This document shows positions 1 through 11,949 of a DNA stretch of 64,000 nucleotides, piece after piece. How positions within the stretch are numbered: position 1 is the stretch's first letter; each line of letters starts with the position of its first letter. The position numbers were made by a program, and so were the translations under genes. The DNA comes from Symsagittifera roscoffensis. Its lineage: Eukaryota > Xenacoelomorpha > Acoela > Convolutidae. The stretch covers positions 18,959,789 to 19,023,788 of the forward strand of contig NC_087062.1 in NCBI RefSeq assembly GCF_963678635.1, given 5' to 3'. The notes under the pieces were generated by a model. It was not told the origin of the DNA. It saw only the letters and a program-made list of their open reading frames with translations, and made no database searches.

Positions 1-3000
1 CAAAATTTTTCAGAAAACTTCAGAAAGTTTAAATTAATTGTTTTTCAAAATTTGAAATTTCCAAAGCTATAGTTCGGTGTTGTCAGGGTACTCTAAAGAG
101 TTGCAAATCTTGCCACATGCGACTGCTAAACGCGACTGCTCATTGCTTTTAGTTTCCGCGATGTGACGTTTTTTGATTTTTTCAAAATTTTTTCAGAAAT
201 TTGAAATAAAATAATTTACAAAACTTGAAGTTCCCAACCCTGTAGTTGGGTGCAGTCAGAATACTCTAAGGAGTTACAAATCTTGCCTCCAAATATGACT
301 GTTCAAATCCTTGTAGTTTTCGAGATAGACTTTTTTTGTGATTTTTTCAAAAAATTTTCAGAAAATTTGGATTATTTTTTTCCCGCAAAATCTGATATTC
401 CCAACCCTGTAGTTGGGTCCTGTCAGAGTATTCTCAAAGATTGCGAATCTTGTCTCCAAATATGACTGCTCAATTCTTTGTAGTTTTCGAGATATGATGT
501 TTTTTGTGATTTTTTCAAAAATTTTCAGAAAATTTTAATTTGTTATTTCTCAAAATTTGAAATTCCCAATCTTGTAGTTGGGTGCTGTCGGAGTACCCTA
601 AGGAGTTACAAATCTTGCTTCCAAATATGACTGTTTAAATCTTTGTAGTTTTCGAGATGTGACGTTTTTTTGTGATTTTTCAAAAAAAAATTCAGTAACC
701 AATATTAATTTTTTCGTAAAGTCTGAAACCATGTAGTTGGGTCCTGTCAGAGTAATCTCAAAGATTGCGAATCTTGCCTCCAAATTTGATTGCTCAGTTC
801 TTTGTAGTTTTCGAGATATGACGTTTTTTTGTGATTTTTTCAAAAATTTTCAGAAAACTTAAATTATTATTAGTTTTTAAAAATCTGAAATTCCCAACCC
901 TGTAGTTAGTTCCTTTCAGAGTACTCTCAAAGATTTCGAATCTTGCCTCCAAGTATGACTGCTCAGTTCTTTGTAGTTTTCGAGATATGACGATTTTTGT
1001 GATTTTTTCAAAATTTTTCAGAAAATTTCAGAAAGTTTAAATTAATTGTTTTTCAAAATTTGAAATTTCCAACGCTATAGTTCGGTGTTGTCAGGGTACT
1101 CTAAAGAGTTGCAAATCTTGCCACATGCGACTGCTAAACGCGACTGCTCAATGCTTTTAGTTTCAGCGATGTGACGTTTATTGATTTTTTCAAAATTTTT
1201 TCAGAAATTTGAAATAAAATAATTTACAAAACTTGAAGTTCCCAACCCTGTAGTTGGGTGCAGTCAGAATACTCTAAGGAGTTACAAATCTTGCCTCCAA
1301 ATATGACTGTTCGAGATATGATGTTTTTTGTGATTTTTTCAAAATTTTTCACAAAATTTTAATTTGTTATTTCTCAAAAATTGAAATTCCCAATCTTGTA
1401 GTTGGGTGCTGTCGGAGTACCCTAAGGAGTTACAAATCTTGCCTCCAAATATGACTGTTTAAATCTGTGTAGTTTTCGAGATGTGACGTTTTTTTGTGAT
1501 TTTTCAAAAAAAATTCAGTAACCTATATTAATTTTTTTGGTAAAGTCTGAAACCATGTAGTTGGGTCCTGTCAGAGTAATCTCAAAGATTGCGAATCTTG
1601 CCTCCAAATTTGATTGCTCAGTTCTTTGTAGTTTTCGAGATATGACGTTTTTTTGTGATTTTTTCAAAAATTTTCAGAAAACTTAAATTATTATTAGTTT
1701 TTAAAAATCTGAAATTCCCAACCCTGTAGTTAGTTCCTTTCAGAGTACTCTCAAAGATTTCGAATCTTGCCTCCAAGTATGACTGCTCAGTTCTTTGTAG
1801 TTTTCGAGACATGACGATTTTTGTGATTTTTTCAAAATTTTTCAGAAAACTTCAGAAAGTTTAAATTAATTGTTTTTCAAAATTTGAAATTTCCAAAGCT
1901 ATAGTTCGGTGTTGTCAGGGTACTCTAAAGAGTTGCAAATCTTGCCACATGCGACTGCTAAACGCGACTGCTCATTGCTTTTAGTTTCCGCGATGTGACG
2001 TTTTTTGATTTTTTCAAAATTTTTTCAGAAATTTGAAATAAAATAATTTACAAAACTTGAAGTTCCCAACCCTGTAGTTGGGTGCAGTCAGAATACTCTA
2101 AGGAGTTACAAATCTTGCCTCCAAATATGACTGTTCAAATCCTTGTAGTTTTCGAGATAGACTTTTTTTGTGATTTTTTCAAAAAATTTTCAGAAAATTT
2201 GGATTATTTTTTTCCCGCAAAATCTGATATTCCCAACCCTGTAGTTGGGTCCTGTCAGAGTATTCTCAAAGATTGCGAATCTTGTCTCCAAATATGACTG
2301 CTCAATTCTTTGTAGTTTTCGAGATATGATGTTTTTTGTGATTTTTTCAAAAATTTTCAGAAAATTTTAATTTGTTATTTCTCAAAATTTGAAATTCCCA
2401 ATCTTGTAGTTGGGTGCTGTCGGAGTACCCTAAGGAGTTACAAATCTTGCTTCCAAATATGACTGTTTAAATCTTTGTAGTTTTCGAGATGTGACGTTTT
2501 TTTGTGATTTTTCAAAAAAAAATTCAGTAACCAATATTAATTTTTTCGTAAAGTCTGAAACCATGTAGTTGGGTCCTGTCAGAGTAATCTCAAAGATTGC
2601 GAATCTTGCCTCCAAATTTGATTGCTCAGTTCTTTGTAGTTTTCGAGATATGACGTTTTTTTGTGATTTTTTCAAAAATTTTCAGAAAACTTAAATTATT
2701 ATTAGTTTTTAAAAATCTGAAATTCCCAACCCTGTAGTTAGTTCCTTTCAGAGTACTCTCAAAGATTTCGAATCTTGCCTCCAAGTATGACTGCTCAGTT
2801 CTTTGTAGTTTTCGAGATATGACGATTTTTGTGATTTTTTCAAAATTTTTCAGAAAATTTCAGAAAGTTTAAATTAATTGTTTTTCAAAATTTGAAATTT
2901 CCAACGCTATAGTTCGGTGTTGTCAGGGTACTCTAAAGAGTTGCAAATCTTGCCACATGCGACTGCTAAACGCGACTGCTCAATGCTTCTAGTTTCCGCG

Positions 3001-6000
3001 ATGTGACGTTTTTTGATTTTTTCAAAATTTTTTCAGAAATTTGAAATAAAATAATTTACAAAACTTGAAGTTCCCAACCCTGTAGTTGGGTGCAGTCAGA
3101 ATACTCTAAGGAGTTACAAATCTTGCCTCCAAATATGACTGTTCAAATCCTTGTAGTTTTCGAGATAGACTTTTTTTGTGATTTTTTCAAAAAAATTTCA
3201 GAAAATTTAGATTATTTTTTTTTCGCAAAATCTGATATTCCCAACCCTGTAGTTGGGTCCTGTCAGAGTATTCTCAAAGATTGCGAATCTTGCCTCCAAA
3301 TATGACTGCTCAATTCTTTGTAGTTTTCGAGATATGATGTTTTTTGTGATTTTTTCAAAAATTTTCAGAAAATTTTAATTTATTATTTCTCAAAATTTGA
3401 AATTCCCAATCTTGTAGTTGGGTGCTGTTGGAGTACCCTAAGGAGTTACAAATCTTGCCTCCAAATATGACTGTTTAAATCTTTGTAGTTTTCGAGATGT
3501 GACGTTTTTTTGTGATTTTTCAAAAAAAAATTCAGTAACCAATATTAATTTTTTCGTAAAGTCTGAAACCATGTAGTTGGGTCCTGTCAGAGTAATCTCA
3601 AAGATTGCGAATCTTGCCTCCAAATTTGATTGCTCAGTTCTTTGTAGTTTTCGAGATATGACGTTTTTTTGTGATTTTTTCAAAAATTTTCAGAAAACTT
3701 AAATTATTATTAGTTTTTAAAAATCTGAAATTCCCAACCCTGTAGTTAGTTCCTTTCAGAGTACTCTCAAAGATTTCGAATCTTGCCTCCAAGTATGACT
3801 GCTCAGTTCTTTGTAGTTTTCGAGATATGACGATTTTTGTGATTTTTTCAAAATTTTTCAGAAAATTTCAGAAAGTTTAAATTAATTGTTTTTCAAAATT
3901 TGAAATTTCCAACGCTATAGTTCGGTGTTGTCAGGGTACTCTAAAGAGTTGCAAATCTTGCCACATGCGACTGCTAAACGCGACTGCTCAATGCTTCTAG
4001 TTTCCGCGATGTGACGTTTTTTGATTTTTTCAAAATTTTTTCAGAAATTTGAAATAAAATAATTTACAAAACTTGAAGTTCCCAACCCTGTAGTTGGGTG
4101 CAGTCAGAATACTCTAAGGAGTTACAAATCTTGCCTCCAAATATGACTGTTTAAATCTTTGTAGTTTTCGAGATGTGACGTTTTTTTGTGATTTTTCAAA
4201 AAAAAATTCAGTAACCAATATTAATTTTTTCGTAAAATCTGAAACCATGTAGTTGGGTCCTGTCAGAGTAATCTCAAAGATTGCGAATCTTGCCTCCAAA
4301 TTTGATTGCTCAGTTCTTTGTAGTTTTCGAGATATGACGTTTTTTTGTGATTTTTTCAAAAATTTTCAGAAAACTTAAATTATTCTTAGTTTTTAAAAAT
4401 CTGAAATTCCCAACCCTGTAGTTAGTTCTTTTCAGAGTACTCTCAAAGATTTCGAATCTTGCCTCCAAGTATGACTGCTCAGTTCTTTGTAGTTTTCGAG
4501 ATATGACGATTTTTGTGAGTTTTTCAAAATTTTTCAGAAAATTTCAGAAAGTTTAAATTAATTGTTTTTCAAAATTTGAAATTTCCAACGCTATAGTTCG
4601 GTGTTGTCAGGGTACTCTAAAGAGTTGCAAATCTTGCCACATGCGACTGCTAAACGCGACTGCTCAATGCTTCTAGTTTCCGCGATGTGACGTTTTTTGA
4701 TTTTTTCAAAATTTTTTCAGAAATTTGAAATAAAATAATTTACAAAACTTGAAGTTCCCAACCCTGTAGTTGGGTGCAGTCAGAATACTCTAAGGAGTTA
4801 CAAATCTTGCCTCCCTCCAAATATGACTGTTCAAATCCTTGTAGTTTTCGAGATAGACTTTTTTTGTGTTTTTTTTCAAAAATTTTGCAGAAAATTTAGA
4901 TTATTTTTTTTTCGCAAAATCTGATATTCCCAACCCTGTAGTTGGGTCCTGTCAGAGTATTCTCAAAGATTGCGAATCTTGCCTCCAAATATGACTGCTC
5001 AATTCTTTGTAGTTTTCGAGATATGGTGTTTTTTGTGATTTTTTCAAAAATTTTCAGAAAATTTTAATTTATTATTTCTCAACATTTGAAATTCCCAATC
5101 TTGTAGTTGGGTGCTGTCGGAGTACCCTAAGGAGTTACAAATCTTGCCTCCAAATTTGACTGTTTAAATCTTTGTAGTTTTCGAGATGTGACGTTTTTTT
5201 GTGATTTTTCAAAAAAAATTCAGTAACCAATATTAATTTTTTCGTAAAATCTGAAACCATGTAGTTGGGTCCTGTCAGAGTAATCTCAAAGATTGCGAAT
5301 CTTGCCTCCAAATTTGATTGCTCAGTTCTTTGTAGTTTTCGAGATATGACGTTTTTTTGTGATTTTTTCAAAAATTTTCAGAAAACTTAAATTATTATTA
5401 GTTTTTAAAAATCTGAAATTCCCAACCCTGTAGTTAGTTCTTTTCAGAGTACTCTCAAAGATTTCGAATCTTGCCTCCAAGTATGACTGCTCAGTTCTTT
5501 GTAGTTTTCGAGATATGACGATTTTTGTGATTTTTTCAAAATTTTTCAGAAAATTTCAGAAAGTTTAAATTAATTGTTTTTCAAAATTTGAAATTTCCAA
5601 CGCTATAGTTCGGTTTTGTCAGGGCACTGTAAAGAGTTGCAAATCTTGCCACATGCGACTGCTCAATGCTTTTATTTTCCGCGATGTGACGTTTTTTGAT
5701 TTTTTCAAAATTTTTTTCAGAAATTTGAAATAAAATAATTTACAAAACTTGAAGTTACCAACCCTGTAGTTGGGTGCAGTCAGAATACTCTAAGGAGTTA
5801 CAAATCTTGCCTCCAAATATGACTGTTCAATTCCTTGTAGTTTTCGAGATAGACTTTTTTTGTGATTTTTTTCAAAAAATTTTCAGAAAATTTAGATTAT
5901 TTTTTTTTTCGCAAAATCTGATATTCCCAACCCTGTAGTTGGGTGCAGTCAGAATACTCTAAGGAGTTACAAATCTTGCCTCCAAATATGACTGCTCAAT

Positions 6001-9000
6001 TCTTTGTAGTTTTCGAGATATGATGTTTTTTGTGATTTTTTCAAAAATTTTCAGAAAATTTTAATTTATTATTTCTCAAAATTTGAAATTCCCAATCTTG
6101 TAGTTGGGTGCTGTCGGAATACCCTAAGGAGTTACAAATCTTGCCTCCAAATATGACTGTTTAAATCTTTGTAGTTTTCGAGATGTGACGTTTTTTTGTG
6201 ATTTTTCAAAAAAAAATTCAGAAACCAATTTTAATTTTTTTTCGTAAAGTTCGAAACCCTGTAGTTGGGTCCTGTCAGAGTAATCTCAAAGATTGCGAAT
6301 CTTGCCTCCAAATTTGATTGCTCAGTTCTTTGTAGTTTTCGAGATATGACGTTTTTTTGTGATTTTTTCAAAAACTTTCAGAAAACTTAAATTATAATTA
6401 GTTTTTAAAAATCTGAAATTCCCAAACCTGTAGTTAGGTCATTTCAGAGTACTCTCAAAGATTTTGAATCTTGCCTCCAAGTACGACTGCTCAGTTCTTT
6501 GTAGTTTTCGAGATATGACGTTTTTTTGTGATTTTTTCAAAAATTTTCAGAAAACTTAAATTATTATTAGTTTTTAAAAATCTGAAATTCCCAACCCTGT
6601 AGTTAGTTCTTTTCAGAGTACTCTCAAAGATTTCGAATCTTGCCTCCAAGTATGACTGCTCAGTTCTTTGTAGTTTTCGAGATATGACGATTTTTGTGAT
6701 TTTTTCAAAATTTTTCAGAAAATTTCAGAAAGTTTAAATTAATTGTTTTTCAAAATTTGAAATTTCCAACGCTATAGTTCGGTTTTGTCAGGGCACTGTA
6801 AAGAGTTGCAAATCTTGCCACATGCGACTGCTCAATGCTTTTATTTTCCGCGATGTGACGTTTTTTGATTTTTTCAAAATTTTTTTCAGAAATTTGAAAT
6901 AAAATAATTTACAAAACTTGAAGTTACCAACCCTGTAGTTGGGTGCAGTCAGAATACTCTAAGGAACTACAAATCTTGCCTCCAAATATGACTGTTCAAA
7001 TCCTTGTAGTTTTCGAGATAGACTTTTTTTGTGATTTTTTCAAAAATTTTTCAGAAAATTTAGATTATTATTTTTTCGCAAAATCTGATATTCCCAACCC
7101 TGTAGTTGGGTCCTGTCAGAGTATTCTCAAAGATTGCGAATCTTGCCTCCAAATATGACTGCTCAATTCTTTGTAGTTTTCGAGATATGATGTTTTTTGT
7201 GATTTTTTCAAAATTTTTCAGAAAATTTCAGAAAGTTTAAATTAATTGTTTTTCAAAATTTGAAATTTCCAACGCTATAGTTCGGTTTTGTCAGGGCACT
7301 GTAAAGAGTTGCAAATCTTGCCACATGCGACTGCTCAATGCTTTTATTTTCCGCGATGTGACGTTTTTTGATTTTTTCAAAATTTTTTTCAGAAATTTGA
7401 AATAAAATAATTTACAAAACTTGAAGTTACCAACCCTGTAGTTGGGTGCAGTCAGAATACTCTAAGGAACTACAAATCTTGCCTCCAAATATGACTGTTC
7501 AAATCCTTGTAGTTTTCGAGATAGACTTTTTTTGTGATTTTTTCAAAAATTTTTCAGAAAATTTAGATTATTATTTTTTCGCAAAATCTGATATTCCCAA
7601 CCCTGTAGTTGGGTCCTGTCAGAGTATTCTCAAAGATTGCGAATCTTGCCTCCAAATATGACTGCTCAATTCTTTGTAGTTTTCGAGATATGATGTTTTT
7701 TGTGATTTTTTCAAAATTTTTCAGAAAATTTCAGAAAGTTTAAATTAATTGTTTTTCAAAATTTGAAATTTCCAACGCTATAGTTCGGTTTTGTCAGGGC
7801 ACTGTAAAGAGTTGCAAATCTTGCCACATGCGACTGCTCAATGCTTTTATTTTCCGCGATGTGACGTCTTTTGATTTTTTCAAAATTTTTTTCAGAAATT
7901 TGAAATAAAATAATTTACAAAACTTGAAGTTACCAACCCTGTAGTTGGGTGCAGTCAGAATACTCTAAGGAACTACAAATCTTGCCTCCAAATATGACTG
8001 TTCAAATCCTTGTAGTTTTCGAGATAGACTTTTTTTGTGATTTTTTCAAAAATTTTTCAGAAAATTTAGATTATTATTTTTTCGCAAAATCTGATATTCC
8101 CAACCCTGTAGTTGGGTCCTGTCAGAGTATTCTCAAAGATTGCGAATCTTGCCTCCAAATATGACTGCTCAATTCTTTGTAGTTTTCGAGATATGATGTT
8201 TTTTGTGATTTTTTCAAAAATTTTCAGAAAATTTTAATTTATTATTTCTCAAAATTTGAAATTCCCAATCTTGTAGTTGGGTGCTGTCGGAATACCCTAA
8301 GGAGTTACAAATCTTGCCTCCAAATATGACTGTTTAAATCTTTGTAGTTTTCGAGATGTGACGTTTTTTTGTGATTTTTCAAAAAAAAAATCAGAAACCA
8401 ATTTTAATTTTTTTTCGTAAAGTTCGAAACCCTGTAGTTGGGTCCTGTCAGAGTAATCTCAAAGATTGCGAATCTTGCCTCCAAATTTGATTGCTCAGTT
8501 CTTTGTAGTTTTCGAGATATGACGTTTTTTTGTGATTTTTTCAAAAACTTTCAGAAAACTTAAATTATTATTAGTTTTTAAAAATCTGAAATTCCCAAAC
8601 CTGTAGTTAGGTCATTTCAGAGTACTCTCAAAGATTTCGAATCTTGCCTCCAAGTACGACTGCTCAGTTCTTTGTAGTTTTCGAGATATGACGTTTTTTG
8701 TGATTTTTTCAAAAGTTTGCAGAAAACTTCAGAAAGTTAAAATTATTTGTTTTTCAAAATTTGAAATTTCCAAGGCTATAGTTCGGTTTTGTCAGGGTAC
8801 TCTAAAGAGTTACAAATCTTGCCTCCAAATATGACTGTTTAAATCTTTGTAGTTTTCGAGATGTGACGTTTTTTTGTGATTTTTCAAAAAAAAATTCAGT
8901 AACCAATATTAATTTTTTCGTAAAATCTGAAACCATGTAGTTGGGTCCTGTCAGAGTAATCTCAAAGATTGCGAATCTTGCCTCCAAATTTGATTGCTCA

Positions 9001-9412
9001 GTTCTTTGTAGTTTTCGAGATATGACGTTTTTTTGTGATTTTTTCAAAAATTTTCAGAAAACTTAAATTATTATTAGTTTTTAAAAATCTGAAATTCCCA
9101 ACCCTGTAGTTAGTTCTTTTCAGAGTACTCTCAAAGATTTCGAATCTTGCCTCCAAGTATGACTGCTCAGTTCTTTGTAGTTTTCGAGATATGACGATTT
9201 TTGTGATTTTTTCAAAATTTTTCAGAAAATTTCAGAAAGTTTAAATTAATTGTTTTTCAAAATTTGAAATTTCCAACGCTATAGTTCGGTTTTGTCAGGG
9301 CACTGTAAAGAGTTGCAAATCTTGCCACATGCGACTGCTAAACGCGACTGCTCAATGCTTTTAGTTTCCGCGATGTGACGTATTTTGATTTTTTCAAAAT
9401 TTCTCGAAGAAC
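1..9412. repeat. Satellite array of ~168-bp monomers with higher-order repeats
   Basis: Monomers share a core: a CCCAACCCTGTAGTTGGG block, a GAGTTACAAATCTTGCC block, a TAGTTTTCGAGATATGACG block and a T-rich/A-rich tail. The marker CAGAAA..TTCAGAAAGTTTAAATT recurs near 11, 1019, 1843, 2851, 3859, 4535, 5547, 6716, 7219, 7722, 8720 and 9224. The spacings are 1008, 824, 1008, 1008, 676, 1012, 1169, 503, 503, about 998 and 504 bp, i.e. 6, 5, 6, 6, 4, 6, 7, 3, 3, 6 and 3 monomers. Copies of a higher-order unit are nearly identical while neighbouring monomers differ clearly, the mark of homogenised higher-order repeats. Short open frames of 64-81 codons recur in every unit only because the repeat recurs; they are not genes. 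The array continues beyond the left edge of the window. Confidence 0.95.
6716..8224. repeat. Three tandem copies of a 503-bp trimeric satellite unit
   Basis: Units beginning near 6716, 7219 and 7722 are almost base-for-base identical and each holds three monomers, half of the 1008-bp unit seen at 1-4535. A single-base difference (GTCTTTTG for GTTTTTTG near 7866) separates the third copy. This looks like a recent local amplification of a shortened higher-order unit by unequal exchange. Confidence 0.9.
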
Positions 9413-9830
9413 TTATCTACAAAGAAATTCAAAAATTTGAAAATACTAACTTGATGAAGATACAACCTTTATTGTCAGCGTACACCCAGGCGTCTCTAAT
9501 CTTGCCTCTTAATATGAATGCTCAAGTCTTTTTAGTTTTCGAGACTTAGGTTTAAAAAAAAATTCACAAAATTTTGGATTCCTAACCCTATAGTAGGGTG
9601 CTCTCAGGGACTCTCAGTGGTTGCAAATCTGGCCTCCAAATTTCTCCAGGGGCCATTAAGTTTTTGAGATGACGCTTTAAAAATGGGAATTAAAAAATTT
9701 TAAAAGTTCGAAATTACCAACCCTGTAATTCGGTGCAGTCAGAGTACACTAAAAGTTTGCAGATGTTGTTTCCAATATATGCCGTTTTTTCATGAGCTGT
9801 CGAAAAATTTCGAAGCACCGAAGGTGCGTT
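9413..9830. repeat. Degenerate satellite monomers at the array edge
   Basis: The core phrases remain recognisable but diverged: CCTAACCCTATAGTAGGGTGC near 9583 and CCAACCCTGTAATTCGGTGCAG near 9718, each followed by an AGT..GTTGCA-type block. Decay of monomers at the flank of a homogenised array is usual. After about 9830 the similarity is lost. Confidence 0.8.
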
Positions 9831-9837
9831 AAGCGCT

Positions 9838-10374
9838 AGTATCTTTTATATCCTTTGAAAACAAGGATAGCTGGTTGCTGTGCACTTAGCACAAATATTT
9901 CGACCAAAAAAAATCTAAAATGACAATAAACTGTAACATAAAATTTTCTCAAATTGGGTTAATTTAATCAAAAAAGCGTCAATCTTAATTTTTTTTTAGA
10001 AATTCAAAGCTTTAAGGACATCTATTTTGTTCTAAAATTTGAGATTTTTTACAAGTTGAGTTTTTTATAAATGAATCCTATTTTTTTTCTGTTTACTTAC
10101 GTAGTTTTCGATTTAGCGATTTTCATCTAATTTTTTACTAGCTTGCAATGCTACGTTTGCGTTGCATTGCAAGTGATGCAAAGTTTCGCTTTGCCTCTTT
10201 GTTAATTTAAATGAATGTTTTAGTTTTATGAAAAATGATTTCTAACAAATTTTCGTTTAAGAGGAAATATTATAAATTTTTGAAATATCTTTCATATCCT
10301 TTGAAAACAAGGATAGCCGGTTACTGTGCATTTAGCACAAATATTTAGACCAAAAAAATCTAAAATGATAATTT
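9838..10374. repeat. Pair of ~90-bp direct repeats with an internal hairpin
   Basis: About 90 bp starting TATCTTTTATATCC at 9840 are repeated from about 10288 with few changes. Each copy contains TATCCTT-TGAAAAC-AAGGATA, a 7-bp stem, followed by a block ending in TTAGCACAAATATTT and GACCAAAAAAA. Between the copies, 10141-10200 holds GC-richer short palindromes around TTGCAATG/CATTGCAA. This could be a solo repeat family or the ends of a ~530-bp element; no coding is visible. Confidence 0.6.
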
Positions 10375-11949
10375 GCAAAATTGAAATTTTCTATTGTTTT
10401 TCTAGAAACGACAAATGAATTAGGACTAATATGCTAGATAAATCTTATGCTTTAATTACATTGAGGTTACAATTGGTGACCCTCTTATCAAGTTTTGCCT
10501 ACGCTAGTCTGAAAATCGAAAATATTTAGACCTGTTTTTCTTGACACAGATATTATTCAAGTTTTTTTTAGAATCCGAATCGCGATCAAAAGGGCTTTAT
10601 TATGACGCCTCTTTTGACCCCTACGAGTTTTCTTTGAGGTAGTTCGAATTGGCCGCATTTAAAGTTCGTTTCCACTCTTTGAGTGGTGAGATCAAAAAAG
10701 AAATTTTAAAGCTCGAAAAATCATTAATTTTTAATTTACGATCCATTTTCAGCTTCATGTAAAGTTTATTGAAACAAATAAAGTTGAAATTGTGTAAATA
10801 CTTATAAGTACGGGCTTTAATTTGTTCAGTGTATAATTTTTGCTAAAAATCTGAATCTAAAAGTTTTGATTGGCATTTTTTGCTGTTTTCATTGTTTCTG
10901 CTAAATTTTGGAACTCTGTTCAGGTTACCGATTTAAGTCTGAAAGTATGCAAATATCAAATTATTTTGATATATGGATGTTTTTAAACTGTATAGAAATT
11001 AATTAGTCCATGAAACTGATCACTCAGTTTTTTCGTTTTCTTGCTTCTATCTTATGGGTGCCTGTTTTATAAACTACATACGGTTTAGACTCAATTGTGA
11101 AAAATTGAGACTTCCAGTGTTCGACACCGAAATTTCTAGAATTTTTGTTATTCCTAGAACTTTATGAAATTTGCGCCTTAAAATGATTGTTGTTACGAGC
11201 TTTTGAGAAGTTGACAAAAAAGTTGACAGTTTATAGATAAGGGTTCAAGTTAAGACTGAACATGTGCGACTCTCGAAAAATTGATGTTTTTACGAAATTC
11301 ATAAATCATAAAAGTAACCCCAAATACTTTGGGTTGGCTTTTTTCGCATAAATGAAATCCAATCGTCCAGTTTTTTTTGTAACATTAATTGTCGAGAAGC
11401 TGCTTGAAGTGAATCAAAAACAATATTTATCTTCTCTTGCTCTTAATTAGTTGCTTGCTTAATCTTGAATGTGAAAAACTTATGAATTTTTTTAACAGTT
11501 ATTCGAAATCTTAAAATTTGTTTAGTTTATTTGAGTATAAAGCTTTTATATTTGATTCTTTTATTTGATAAATAAGATTCAAAATAAAATTTCATAATGT
11601 TCTCACATTTTCTAAAGTTTTTCAAAGAATTTTTTAACGAAGAATTATTAAGTGCAAATAGGCAAAATTTTTGATTGATTTTGATCGTATTTAATTATGA
11701 TAATACTATTCAAGCGGGGCGTTTTGTAACATTACAAAATCACTGTTTCGCATTTTAAGCTCAATTCTCAGCATTTTTGGTTTCAATCAACTTACGTTTC
11801 TTTTCACTACCAGCTGGAACTTCTTGATGTATGTTTACTGTTTTATGCATTTTGCATGTGCAGTGAAGCGTTGCTTGTGTCTATATCGACAGTTTAGATT
11901 GAATCATGTTTCAAAGACTATTTGTTTGCTTGTTTCATATTTTAGACTT
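10375..11949. other. AT-rich non-coding stretch upstream of the TIMM29-like gene
   Basis: No exon-like stretch, RNA gene or repeat stands out between 10375 and 11820. A short open frame from 11824 (TTG) or 11827 (ATG) runs into the first recognised exon of the TIMM29-like gene and might be its true 5' part. Promoter position cannot be read. Confidence 0.5.

Noticed and set aside
250-9047. Repeated 71- and 81-codon open frames in the satellite
   Set aside because: They recur once per higher-order unit, are full of Phe/Lys from the T/A-rich tails and exist only because the monomer repeats.
1-9412. CRISPR array or centromere protein box
   Set aside because: Units are contiguous ~168-bp monomers with no spacers, and no CENP-B-type box could be read.
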